Of a stretch of 18,209 nt of DNA, positions 1-6,525 are shown piece after piece. Position 1 is the stretch's first letter. Every line of letters starts with the position of its first letter. The notes under the pieces are model-generated. The model was not told the DNA's origin. It worked only from the letters and a program-made list of their open reading frames with translations, and ran no database searches. The position numbers and the translations under genes were made by a program. Where the stretch lies: the NCBI GenBank assembly GCA_963632825.1, contig CAVGWF010000055.1, forward strand, positions 1 through 18,209. Direction: 5' to 3'. This stretch comes from F23-B02 sp963632825. GTDB lineage: Bacteria; Bacillota; Clostridia; Oscillospirales; Oscillospiraceae.

Positions 1-333
1 CGCAGCCACTGGATGTGGTACATCTTCCCGCAGATAGCCGGACTCGGCATGAGCTGCACAGCTCAGCTCTATTCCATCCGCGATATCGACGAGGCGCGCG
101 ATTACATTTCCGACCCGGTTCTCGGCGATCGCCTTATCGAGATATCCCGCGCTCTGCTCACGCTCGATGCCTCCGATCCCACCGCCGTCATGGGCTATCC
201 GGACGATCTGAAGCTGTGCTCATGCATGACTCTGTTCGAGCTCGTTTCTGATGATCCTGTTTTCGGAGCGGTTCTTGACAAATTTTACGGCGGAAGGCGC
301 GATAAACGCACGCTGTCGCTGCTCGGGCTTTAA
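1..333 (+). CDS. DUF1810 family protein, C-terminal part (5' end outside window)
   Basis: The reading frame is open from base 1 and ends with TAA at 331-333. It gives about 110 residues beginning RSHWMWYIFPQIAGLG. The W-M-W-(Y/F)-IFPQ-GLG block, followed by AQ-YSIRD-DEAR-Y and P-VLG-RL, is the hallmark of the DUF1810 family. Family members are small cytoplasmic proteins of about 140 residues, so roughly the first 30 residues lie upstream of the window. The biochemical function of the family is not known; older 'calpastatin' labels are not informative. The CMTLFE segment near the C-terminus also fits the family. The next gene starts 119 bases downstream behind its own promoter, so the two are probably not one operon. 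I see no hairpin terminator between them. Confidence 0.85.
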   Translation, partial: RSHWMWYIFPQIAGLGMSCTAQLYSIRDIDEARDYISDPVLGDRLIEISRALLTLDASDPTAVMGYPDDLKLCSCMTLFELVSDDPVFGAVLDKFYGGRRDKRTLSLLGL

Positions 334-370
334 TGCACAAATTAACGGAATATTTACACATGTTTTTCTC

Positions 371-411
371 ATTATCCGCGAATTGACTTTTTGTCGGTAC
401 GCGGATAATAT
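371..411 (+). promoter_or_regulatory. Sigma-A-type promoter with overlapping perfect inverted repeat, upstream of purine permease
   Basis: A -35 box TTGACT (383-388) and a -10 box TAATAT (406-411) are separated by 17 bases. A perfect 10-bp inverted repeat, ATTATCCGCG (371-380) and CGCGGATAAT (400-409), brackets the -35 box and covers most of the -10 box. Its centre lies in the spacer. This placement is what a repressor operator would look like. The CCG cores in opposite orientation loosely recall paired PurR boxes, but the match is not to consensus and the regulator is inference. The start codon follows about 42 bases after the -10. The leader does not contain the conserved core of a purine riboswitch. 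Confidence 0.6.
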
Positions 412-452
412 CTTGAATGTTGTTTTTAAATTTGCTCTAAAGGAGTAGTCAA

Positions 453-1874
453 ATGGAGAAGATATTCAAGCTAAAGGAAAACGGCACCACCGTCCGCACC
501 GAGATAGTCGCCGGTCTCACCACCTTCATGACCATGGCGTATATCATCGCGCTCAACCCAAACCTGCTGACCGGCTTTGCCGCCGGCACTCCCCTGTGGA
601 ACGCCGTGTTCATGGCCACCTGCATTGCCTCCGCCATCGGCATGCTCGTCATGGCCTTTGCCGCGAACAAGCCCTTCGCAATGGCTCCCGGAATGGGGCT
701 TAACAGCTTCTTCGCCGTGGTTGTCGCAAACATCGCCGCTCTTTCCGGACTGAGCTATGAGGAGGCCTTCCCCGCCGCAATATGCATCATTCTCGTCGAG
801 GGCATTTTCTTCGTCATACTCACGCTGTTTTCTATACGCGAGAAGATCGTTGAAGCCATCCCCTTCGGTATCCGCATCGGCATAACCCCCGCCATAGGGC
901 TCATGCTGCTCAACATCGGCTTCGGCTCGAATGCCGGTATCTACAGCGAAAACGGCGGTCCGTTCTATGTTCTGTCCACATTCTTCGGAAGTCTAACTCC
1001 CTCGGTCGCTCGGGACACCGTCGGCAGCGCTTACCCTCAGCTCGTTCTCTATGTCGTGACCATGCTCGTCGGTGTTTTTGCCATCGTCATTCTCAACCAC
1101 TACAAGGTCAAGGCGTCCGTCATCCTCGGCATGCTCATCTCATGCATCGTTTACTGGGGAGGCTGCTTCATCTTCCTTGACACAAATCCGTTTGCCTCGC
1201 TTGAAGGCGTTTCCTTCGTCCCCCCGCTGAGCGACATGATAAATACGACCTTCTTCAAATTTGACTTTGAAACCTTCATAAGCATAGGCTGGTTTACTGC
1301 GGCAGCGCTCGTTGTCACCTTCTGCATGATAGACATGTTCGACACCATCGGCACGCTCGTAGGCACCGCGGCCCGCGCAAACATGCTCGATAAGGACGGC
1401 AAAATGCCCAATATGAAAGAGGCTCTGCTCGCCGACGCCATCGGCACCGTGGCGGGCGCCTGCACCGGCACCTCCACCGTCACCACCTTCATCGAGTCCG
1501 GCTCCGGCGTTGAGGCCGGCGGACGCACCGGCCTTACGGCTCTGACTACCGCAGTAATGTTCCTGCTGTGCATGTTCATAGCTCCAATTGCAGCCCTCAT
1601 CCCCGCTCCCGCCACGAGCGCGGCACTGATTTATGTCGGTATTCTTATGCTCAGCGGCCTCAAGAACATTGATTGGAACGACATTCTTCAGGTCATCCCC
1701 GCTGCGCTCATGCTCATTTTCATGCCCATCACCGGCTCCATCGGTCACGGCATCGGCATGGCGCTGATCTCCTACTCCGTCGTTGCCGTTTTCACCGGCA
1801 GGGCAAAGGAGGTCTCGATTCTGACCTATGTTCTTTCGCTTCTGTTCCTGCTCAAGTTCTTTGTCGTGGTCTGA
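453..1874 (+). CDS. NCS2-family purine permease (guanine/hypoxanthine/adenine type)
   Basis: This 473-residue polytopic membrane protein has many hydrophobic segments of about 20 residues, as expected for the 12-14 helix NCS2 (AzgA/PbuG-like) transporters. Recognisable family blocks are an early TFMTMAYI and NPNLL, APGMGLNSFFA near residue 80, DMFDTIGTLVG in the middle, and FIESGSGVEAGGRTGLTA near residue 350. These match the guanine/hypoxanthine branch rather than the uracil/xanthine branch. Its likely job is proton-driven uptake of nucleobases for salvage. The ATG at 453 is supported by AAAGGAG at 439-445, seven bases upstream. The gene is monocistronic, with its own promoter and a terminator just after the stop. 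The exact substrate cannot be read from the sequence. Confidence 0.93.
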   Translation: MEKIFKLKENGTTVRTEIVAGLTTFMTMAYIIALNPNLLTGFAAGTPLWNAVFMATCIASAIGMLVMAFAANKPFAMAPGMGLNSFFAVVVANIAALSGLSYEEAFPAAICIILVEGIFFVILTLFSIREKIVEAIPFGIRIGITPAIGLMLLNIGFGSNAGIYSENGGPFYVLSTFFGSLTPSVARDTVGSAYPQLVLYVVTMLVGVFAIVILNHYKVKASVILGMLISCIVYWGGCFIFLDTNPFASLEGVSFVPPLSDMINTTFFKFDFETFISIGWFTAAALVVTFCMIDMFDTIGTLVGTAARANMLDKDGKMPNMKEALLADAIGTVAGACTGTSTVTTFIESGSGVEAGGRTGLTALTTAVMFLLCMFIAPIAALIPAPATSAALIYVGILMLSGLKNIDWNDILQVIPAALMLIFMPITGSIGHGIGMALISYSVVAVFTGRAKEVSILTYVLSLLFLLKFFVVV

Positions 1875-1881
1875 GCCGCTT

Positions 1882-2085
1882 CTATACCGGTGCCCGCTTC
1901 GGGCGCCGGTAATTTTCTATCCTGCACCCCATGAGCTGGGCACGCTCATAGCGGTCAAGCTCGGAAAACAGAGCCTCAAAGCACTCGGCGCACACCCAGC
2001 CGCCCTCCCACGAGAACATCTCCTCGTCCTGCTCAAATTCAGCTCTGCATTCCATGCAGCGGCAATGTAATATCGTATTATTCAT
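1882..2085 (-). CDS. Small Cys-rich zinc-ribbon-like protein
   Basis: This 67-residue protein begins MNNTILHCRCMECRAEFEQ and has Cys pairs at CRCMEC near residue 10 and VCAEC near residue 32. That spacing is typical of a small zinc ribbon that binds one Zn by four Cys. The ATG at 2085 is chosen because GGAG lies eight bases upstream in a good Shine-Dalgarno position. An in-frame ATG at 2103 would overlap this ribosome binding site. The gene is convergent with the purine permease: its stop is only 7 bases from the permease stop, and its C-terminal codons form the permease terminator. I do not recognise a named family, and the function is unknown. A basic tail (YRRPKRAPV) follows an acidic middle part. 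Confidence 0.65.
   Translation of the reverse strand: MNNTILHCRCMECRAEFEQDEEMFSWEGGWVCAECFEALFSELDRYERAQLMGCRIENYRRPKRAPV
1886..1917 (+). terminator. Rho-independent terminator of the purine permease gene
   Basis: The left arm ACCGGTGCCC (1886-1895) pairs with GGGCGCCGGT (1901-1910) over 10 bp with one G-T wobble and a GCTTC loop. It is followed by AATTTTCT. The hairpin starts 12 bases after the permease stop. It lies inside the 3' end of the minus-strand zinc-ribbon gene, whose last codons are encoded by the hairpin. Confidence 0.8.
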
Positions 2086-2336
2086 CGGCACATCTCCAAA
2101 CAAGATATTTTATGCATTTGCGTTGTCTATTGCAGATAGTACACGCTTTTGCATAAGATGTCAAGTGCTTTGGATATGTTAATTTATAAACGCTCTCTGT
2201 TTAAACTATGGCAAATTGCCAAATTGCTTCCGAAGATGCTCAATTTGGGGTCTTGCTTAGGTCAGCTTGACGAAAACCGCTTATGTTTTGGTGCAATTTG
2301 ACGGTTTTTTCATCAATAATTTATAACATCTCACAA
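2086..2336. promoter_or_regulatory. AT-rich divergent intergenic region between zinc-ribbon gene and gdhA
   Basis: No gene is visible here. The stretch holds an imperfect 17-bp hairpin (2110-2156) and a 13-bp palindrome TGGCAAATTGCCA (2209-2221). It also holds four copies of the word CAAATTG/CAATTTG (2212, 2220, 2241 and 2294). A weak inverted repeat pairs TTGACGAAAACCG (2267-2279) with CGGTTTTTTCATCAA (2302-2316). The gdhA promoter lies just beyond. The region must also hold the promoter of the minus-strand zinc-ribbon gene, but I found no convincing -35/-10 pair for it. Confidence 0.5.
2110..2156. repeat. Imperfect 17-bp hairpin in the gdhA upstream region
   Basis: The outer arms TTATGCA (2110-2116) and TGCATAA (2150-2156) pair over 7 bp, followed by a symmetric TTT/TTT mismatch. 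GCG/CGC then pairs (2120-2122 with 2144-2146). After single-base bulges, TGT/ACA and CTAT/ATAG continue the stem to a TGCAG loop (2131-2135). The total is 17 pairs in 47 bases. There is no T-run to make it a terminator. It could be a protein-binding inverted repeat or part of an unrecognised leader or small RNA. Confidence 0.55.
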
Positions 2337-2365
2337 TTGTATCTTTTGGCTGCAAGTAATAAAAT
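2337..2365 (+). promoter_or_regulatory. Candidate gdhA promoter
   Basis: TTGTAT (2337-2342) and TAAAAT (2360-2365) are separated by 17 bases, 71 bases upstream of the gdhA ATG. The resulting leader would start around 2372 and contain the small hairpin GGGATG/CATCCC (2375-2390), then an AT-rich stretch and AGGAG at 2421-2425. Confidence 0.5.
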
Positions 2366-2436
2366 TTCAAAGGTGGGATGATACCATCCCCGGCAGTACT
2401 TAGTTTCTAATTTTTTCAATAGGAGAGAAAAAAGCA

Positions 2437-3786
2437 ATGATTACTAACGAATATCTTAAGAGAGTCTACGACTCCGTCGAGAAGCGCGATCCCGATCAGC
2501 CCGAGTTTCTGCAGGCTGTCCGCGAAGTATTCGAGAGCCTCCAGCTCGTCGTTGACAAGCACCCCGAGTGGGAGAAGGCAAGCCTCCTCGAGCGCTTTGT
2601 CGAGCCTGAGCGCGTTATCACCTTCCGCGTTCCCTGGGTCGACGACAACGGCAAGGTTCAGGTAAACCGCGGCTACCGTGTACAGTTCAACTCCGCTATC
2701 GGACCTTACAAGGGCGGTCTGCGTTTCCACCCCTCCGTCAACCTCTCCGTCATCAAGTTCCTCGGCTTTGAGCAGATTCTGAAGAACTCCCTGACCACCC
2801 TCCCCATGGGCGGCGGCAAGGGCGGCTCCGACTTCGACCCGAAGGGCAAGTCCGACGCGGAGGTCATGCGTTTCTGCCAGAGCTTCATGACCGAGCTGTA
2901 CCGTCACATCGGTCAGTTCACCGACACTCCCGCAGGCGACATCGGTGTCGGCGCGCGCGAGGTCGCTTACATGTTCGGTCAGTACAAGAAGATCGTTGAC
3001 CGCTTTGAGGGCGGCGTCATCACCGGTAAGGGTCTGACCTTCGGCGGCTCTCTGGCCCGTACTCAGGCCACCGGCTACGGTCTGTGCTACTACGCCGCAG
3101 AGGCACTCAGCCATCTTGCAAACACCTCCTTCGAGGGCAAGAAGGTCATCGTTTCCGGCGCAGGCAATGTTGCTCAGTACGCAGCAGAGAAATGCACTCA
3201 GCTCGGCGGCACCGTTATTGCAATGTGCGACTCCAACGGCTATATCTACGATCCCAAGGGCGTTGACATTAACAAGGTCATGGACATCAAGCAGAAGCGC
3301 CGCGCACGCATCAGCGTATATGCCGACGAGGTTCCCGGCTCCGAGTACCATGAAGGCCGCAAGGGCATCTGGACCCTCAAGTGCGACATCGCAATGCCCT
3401 GCGCATCCCAGAACGAGATGGATGCCGACGATGTTCAGCACCTGATCGACAACGGCTGCATGGCAGTATTTGAAGGCGCAAATATGCCTCTTACTCCCGA
3501 AGCCATCGAGAAGGTCCTTGGCAACGGTCTGCTCTACAGCCCCGGCAAGGCTTCCAACGCCGGCGGCGTTGCTACCTCCGGTCTCGAGATGAGCCAGAAC
3601 TCCATCCGCATGAGCTGGAGCTTCGAGGAGGTCGACGAGAAGCTGCACGGCATCATGAGAAACATCTACAAGGCCTGCTACGACGCATCCGTCGAGTGCG
3701 GTCAGCCCGGCAACCTCATGCTCGGCGCAAATGTCGCTGGCTTCCTGAAGGTCGCTGACGCAATGATGGCTCAGGGCATCGTCTGA
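2437..3786 (+). CDS. gdhA: NADP-type glutamate dehydrogenase
   Basis: The enzyme catalyses reversible reductive amination of 2-oxoglutarate with ammonium to glutamate; this branch usually uses NADPH for ammonium assimilation. The protein is 449 residues, the standard length of hexameric bacterial GDH. The N-terminal substrate domain has GPYKGGLRFHP (K92), the signature PMGGGKGGSDFDPKG (catalytic K128) and PAGDIGVG (D168). The Rossmann domain has GAGNVA at 241-246 and D265 after the second strand. The ATG is preceded by AGGAG at 2421-2425 with an 11-base spacer. It is monocistronic, between its own upstream region and a strong terminator. Third-position C preference is strong compared with the phage genes downstream, as expected of a highly expressed gene. 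Cofactor preference is inferred from overall similarity. Confidence 0.96.
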   Translation: MITNEYLKRVYDSVEKRDPDQPEFLQAVREVFESLQLVVDKHPEWEKASLLERFVEPERVITFRVPWVDDNGKVQVNRGYRVQFNSAIGPYKGGLRFHPSVNLSVIKFLGFEQILKNSLTTLPMGGGKGGSDFDPKGKSDAEVMRFCQSFMTELYRHIGQFTDTPAGDIGVGAREVAYMFGQYKKIVDRFEGGVITGKGLTFGGSLARTQATGYGLCYYAAEALSHLANTSFEGKKVIVSGAGNVAQYAAEKCTQLGGTVIAMCDSNGYIYDPKGVDINKVMDIKQKRRARISVYADEVPGSEYHEGRKGIWTLKCDIAMPCASQNEMDADDVQHLIDNGCMAVFEGANMPLTPEAIEKVLGNGLLYSPGKASNAGGVATSGLEMSQNSIRMSWSFEEVDEKLHGIMRNIYKACYDASVECGQPGNLMLGANVAGFLKVADAMMAQGIV

Positions 3787-3804
3787 TCTTAACCTCAGCT
3801 AAGC

Positions 3805-3840
3805 AAAACGAGAGTACCAAACCGGTACTCTCGTTTTTTT
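3805..3840. terminator. Bidirectional terminator shared by gdhA (+) and the phage-derived cluster (-)
   Basis: CGAGAGTACC (3809-3818) pairs perfectly with GGTACTCTCG (3824-3833) around an AAACC loop. The stem is extended by flanking AAAA/TTTT. On the plus strand seven T follow. On the minus strand the hairpin is followed by TTTT and is only 4 bases beyond the stop of the last phage gene at 3844. One element therefore ends both convergent transcripts. Confidence 0.9.
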
Positions 3841-3843
3841 ATA

Positions 3844-4017
3844 TCATATCGTTTTACCGTTTACCTTAACGGTGCCTTCAAGAATTATCTCACCGCTGTT
3901 TTTTATGCATATCCGCGCGGCGGCAGTCTCAAGAATTATATCACCGGCTGCATTTACGCCGACGAGGGGGAGCGAATCATAAGGCTCGCTCCTTCTTTTT
4001 ATTTCCGAAAGCCACAT
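3844..4017 (-). CDS. 57-residue phage spike-tip-like protein
   Basis: This is the last gene of the phage-derived cluster. The ATG at 4017 has GGAGG seven bases upstream, placed inside the end of the hub gene, and starts 2 bases after the hub stop. The protein begins MWLSEIKRRSEPYDSLPLVG. It ends with short repeating strands (GDIILE, ARICIKN, GEIILEG, VKVNG). This alternation resembles the C-terminal beta-helix of phage spike proteins (gp45/gpV/VgrG style). Normal spike proteins are 150-250 residues with an OB-fold domain, so this would be only the tip. Its position directly after the hub gene is where spikes are normally encoded. The functional reading is inference; it could also be a remnant of a longer gene. 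Confidence 0.6.
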   Translation of the reverse strand: MWLSEIKRRSEPYDSLPLVGVNAAGDIILETAAARICIKNSGEIILEGTVKVNGKTI

Positions 4018-4019
4018 GG

Positions 4020-4961
4020 TCACACCTCCAGAGTCACTGTCGTTCCGGCGCTCAGGGAGTCTGCCCAGCAGTGGCTCGATATGACCTTGAATGTCCCGCT
4101 CACGCCGAGCTTTGACGCAGTGAGCGCAATGCGGTCGCCGGGGAAGCAGGCAAACTGCCGCGTAAGCCAGAGCTTCACCGTATTTTTGCCGCGCATCGAC
4201 TCGGCTATCTGGTACTGCGCCGTGTATCTCGCGGCATCGGCTCCCGCTGTTTTCGGAACTGTCAGCTCGCGGTGGCAATTGCCGCCGGCAGAAATGAAAT
4301 CATCGTTATTTATCGTGTAGCTTGTGCCGGTCACCCGATTTTTAACACGGATGTCCGATATTATTCCGTAGCGTTCAAAGGAGCAGTCTATGCTTGCGGC
4401 ATCCTTCAGCGCATTCACGGTCAGGGTGCTCCCCTGCCGGTCGTTTAATATCAGGCTGCCGTTCGGTGTAAAAAACGGTACCGTGTTCCACGCATAGCGG
4501 CAGAATCTGCGAACGGCGCTCCATGCGCTCTCGCCGGAGCTCACCGTGAAGGCATTCACCGTTTTTGCCGTTCCCGCAGTGACGCTGCTTATGCCGAAGG
4601 GATTTATGAAGCCGCTTATCATCTCGGCGGAGGAAAGCGCCGCATACTCGCCCGCACACAGCTCGTTATCCAGAAGCCTTGCGGCGTTCGACCTGCCGGA
4701 CACGGTGACGACCGAGCCGTTTTTGTCGATGCTCACGCTGAACTCGTCGACAATACCCGTAAATACGGTTGTTGTTCCGTTTTTGGCAATGAAGCCGCAC
4801 GCGGCTCTGAGATCACTCAGTTGGTCGCTGTAGTAGATAAAGCTCACCTCGAACCAGTCGCACGGCTCACCTATGCCGTGACATACATCCCATGAAAGGA
4901 ATTCCGGAAGCTCCGTCTGCACGCCGGCTTTGTTAACTATATATCCCGTCATGCCGCTCAC
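4020..4961 (-). CDS. Phage baseplate hub protein, late control gene D-like
   Basis: The 313-residue protein has the layout of gpD/XkdQ/Mu gp44-type hub proteins. There is an early DWFEVSF--YYSDQL segment, then a FTGIVDEFSVSIDKNGSVVTVSGRS block. The C-terminal part contains GKNTVKLWLTRQFACFPGDRIAL and GTFKVISS. Hubs of this family sit at the tail tip and carry the spike. The proposed start is GTG at 4961, which overlaps the upstream stop as GTGA; an in-frame ATG at 4952 is the alternative. The gene lies between the LysM protein and the spike-like protein, the same order as in Mu-like and PBSX-like baseplates. The catalytic-looking features of a lysozyme are absent. Confidence 0.8.
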   Translation of the reverse strand: MSGMTGYIVNKAGVQTELPEFLSWDVCHGIGEPCDWFEVSFIYYSDQLSDLRAACGFIAKNGTTTVFTGIVDEFSVSIDKNGSVVTVSGRSNAARLLDNELCAGEYAALSSAEMISGFINPFGISSVTAGTAKTVNAFTVSSGESAWSAVRRFCRYAWNTVPFFTPNGSLILNDRQGSTLTVNALKDAASIDCSFERYGIISDIRVKNRVTGTSYTINNDDFISAGGNCHRELTVPKTAGADAARYTAQYQIAESMRGKNTVKLWLTRQFACFPGDRIALTASKLGVSGTFKVISSHCWADSLSAGTTVTLEV

Positions 4962-5527
4962 CGCACTCTCACCAGCCGGCCGGTCTTGAGCACCGCACCG
5001 GGATCCGTTATGGTCGGGTTATACTTAAGCAGCTTATCGACTGAAACTCCGGTTTTTACCGATATCGTGTTCAGCGTATCTCCGGCAGCGGCGGAGGTGA
5101 ATTTTATGCCCGTGCCCAGCGAGTAGCCGGTACCGTAGTCTGTTTTATCCATCTCGCTGCTGTCGTCGGAAAACTTGCTGTCGATGTATTCCCAGAATTC
5201 AAAGCTGTAACTTATATGATTCTCCTTGGGCTCCTGCACGAGATTGAGCTTTGCAAAGTATGCCAGCATCGTCGGCCACACCGGGTGAATGAGCTTCCCT
5301 CCCTTATTTTCCTCAAACAGTACGGCGAGCCTGCGGAAGTTTTCATAGGCATCGGGACCGACGAACTCGCCCGAGCCGCGTATTATCTTATTCTGGAGCC
5401 CCAGATCCTGCACCACATAGCCGGAAAAAGGCAGCTTGTAGCTGTGCAGCGTGCGGCGGTACTCAACCTCGAACCGGCTTGGATTGTTCGGCCATACGAA
5501 ATCTCTGTATTGCATTGAACCAAGCAT
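4958..5527 (-). CDS. Baseplate/tail-tip protein: DNA_circ_N-like domain plus C-terminal LysM
   Basis: The 189-residue protein has two parts. Residues 1 to about 120 (FVWPNNPSRFEVEYRR, then GSGEFVGPDAYENFRRL and HPVWPTMLAYFAKLNLVQEP, then SYSFEFWE) resemble the N-terminal domain of phage DNA circulation proteins and of distal-tail/baseplate proteins. Residues about 140-189 (AAAGDTLNTISVKTGVSVDKLLKYNP) form a LysM motif. Phage LysM proteins of the XkdP class connect tail tip to baseplate and can bind peptidoglycan. The ATG at 5527 is preceded by AGGAGGGG five bases upstream, which overlaps the stop of the previous small gene. In most phages the tape-measure gene lies directly upstream. Here it is replaced by a 56-codon gene. 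Confidence 0.78.
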   Translation of the reverse strand: MLGSMQYRDFVWPNNPSRFEVEYRRTLHSYKLPFSGYVVQDLGLQNKIIRGSGEFVGPDAYENFRRLAVLFEENKGGKLIHPVWPTMLAYFAKLNLVQEPKENHISYSFEFWEYIDSKFSDDSSEMDKTDYGTGYSLGTGIKFTSAAAGDTLNTISVKTGVSVDKLLKYNPTITDPGAVLKTGRLVRVR

Positions 5528-5538
5528 ATTTTCCCCTC

Positions 5539-5709
5539 CTAATACAGCTCAAAGCCGTTGTCATAGCGGCGTGCATCTCGGCGGAAATAGTCGGATACGA
5601 ACGACATATCCCGTCTGCGAACGACGAAAATGCGCGCCGTGTCAAAATTAACACCGTCATCCTCGTTCACCGCTTTTTTCATGTCGAATTTTTCGTCAAG
5701 ATTATCCAT
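5539..5709 (-). CDS. Short phage-cluster protein of unknown function (56 residues)
   Basis: The ATG at 5709 is preceded by AGGAGGCG five bases upstream and overlaps the stop of the upstream gene by eight bases. The protein reads MDNLDEKFDMKKAVNEDDGV at the start and ends YDNGFELY. It has an acidic N-terminal half, then an Arg-rich stretch (VVRRRDMS, FRRDARR) and a Tyr at the C-terminus. I recognise no family. The tight coupling on both sides argues that it is really translated. It occupies the place where tail tube, chaperone and tape-measure genes lie in a normal long-tailed phage. Confidence 0.7.
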   Translation of the reverse strand: MDNLDEKFDMKKAVNEDDGVNFDTARIFVVRRRDMSFVSDYFRRDARRYDNGFELY

Positions 5710-6061
5710 TCTGCGCCTCCTGTCTCTTGGAGGCGTATACCGTCACATGCTCTGTCACGGTACCGTCGGCATTTTTAGTGCGCTCAAGTCCGGTGCGGCA
5801 GCATCCGCTATACTCTCTGCCGTTTATACTGAGCGTAAAGCCCGAATCGGGCACCGCATCGCTCACGGCGTCGTCGCGGTGCAGCTCTATCCGATAATGC
5901 CTGTCATATTTGAGCACCGCCGACGGATCACTGTCTCCGAAGCCGAAAACGCTGTGCTCTGACCATATTTCACTCTCCTGCACCCTTACAACCGCGCCGA
6001 GCGGTATGGTGTCTATCTCGACCGCCGCATTCTCGTCGGAGACGGTCTTTATCATGTTCAT
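5702..6061 (-). CDS. Phage-cluster protein of unknown function, beta-rich (119 residues)
   Basis: The ATG at 6061 overlaps the upstream stop as ATGA and has GGGGGAG five bases upstream. It is preferred over the longer open frame reaching 6148, which would run inside the preceding gene. The protein begins MNMIKTVSDENAAVEIDTIP and is rich in predicted beta strands (AVVRVQES, YRIELHR, FTLSINGREYSGC, TVTEHVTVYASKR). It has paired CC near residue 90. I do not recognise it. By position, after the tail-terminator-like gene, it could be a divergent tube or neck protein, but no sequence signature supports this. Confidence 0.72.
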   Translation of the reverse strand: MNMIKTVSDENAAVEIDTIPLGAVVRVQESEIWSEHSVFGFGDSDPSAVLKYDRHYRIELHRDDAVSDAVPDSGFTLSINGREYSGCCRTGLERTKNADGTVTEHVTVYASKRQEAQNG

Positions 6062-6525
6062 TCGCTCTCCCCCAATCCATATTCGGACAGCCCGCGGCCG
6101 AGCTTGCTGCGCACGAGATAAGCCCTGCATTGCGCGGTACATACGCACCTAAGCATGCGGCTCTGCCCGTCGTAAAACATTTGCCCTATCTCAAAGCTCA
6201 GCACCGACAAGCCGTCGGTCAGGCGAAGCGTCTCCATGACATTTTCTGCTGCCGCGGTACAGCTGTACTCCGCTGCGGGCGGGCAGTATACCTCTGCCTT
6301 GACGCTTATCTCCGCCCTGTCGCCGTACATTTCCTTCACATCGCCGTTTTCGGTGCATATCCCGATGTAGCTTCCGAGTCCCGCCGACGATATGCGCGCC
6401 GCATCAAGCGATATGCTGACGACCGGCTCGTTCTCGCACAGTGACTCGTTTTCATATGCCGGCACCGCATTTATTCCCGCATTTTTAAGTGCATCGGCTA
6501 TTGCGGAGGCTATGCCTTCAAGCAT
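6058..6525 (-). CDS. Tail-terminator/completion-like phage protein
   Basis: The 155-residue protein starts with ATG at 6525, overlapping the upstream gene by eight bases. It begins with a helix (MLEGIASAIADALKNAG). A strand-rich middle follows (PVVSISLDAARISSAGLGSYIG, AEISVKAEVYCP) and then a second helix (AAENVMETLRL). This helix-plus-beta layout and the position fourth after the capsid gene fit the tail terminator or tail completion proteins of long-tailed phages. The family match is by architecture and synteny rather than by a strong motif. Confidence 0.65.
   Translation of the reverse strand: MLEGIASAIADALKNAGINAVPAYENESLCENEPVVSISLDAARISSAGLGSYIGICTENGDVKEMYGDRAEISVKAEVYCPPAAEYSCTAAAENVMETLRLTDGLSVLSFEIGQMFYDGQSRMLRCVCTAQCRAYLVRSKLGRGLSEYGLGESE

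Noticed and set aside
334..452. Purine riboswitch ahead of the purine permease
   Set aside because: The conserved three-way junction core and the two complementary loops are not present. The leader after the promoter is only about 35 bases.
2416..3648. 410-codon open frame on the minus strand
   Set aside because: It lies exactly opposite gdhA and has a low-complexity Ala/Val/Leu/Asp composition typical of the antisense of a biased coding gene. No ribosome binding site or family motif was seen.
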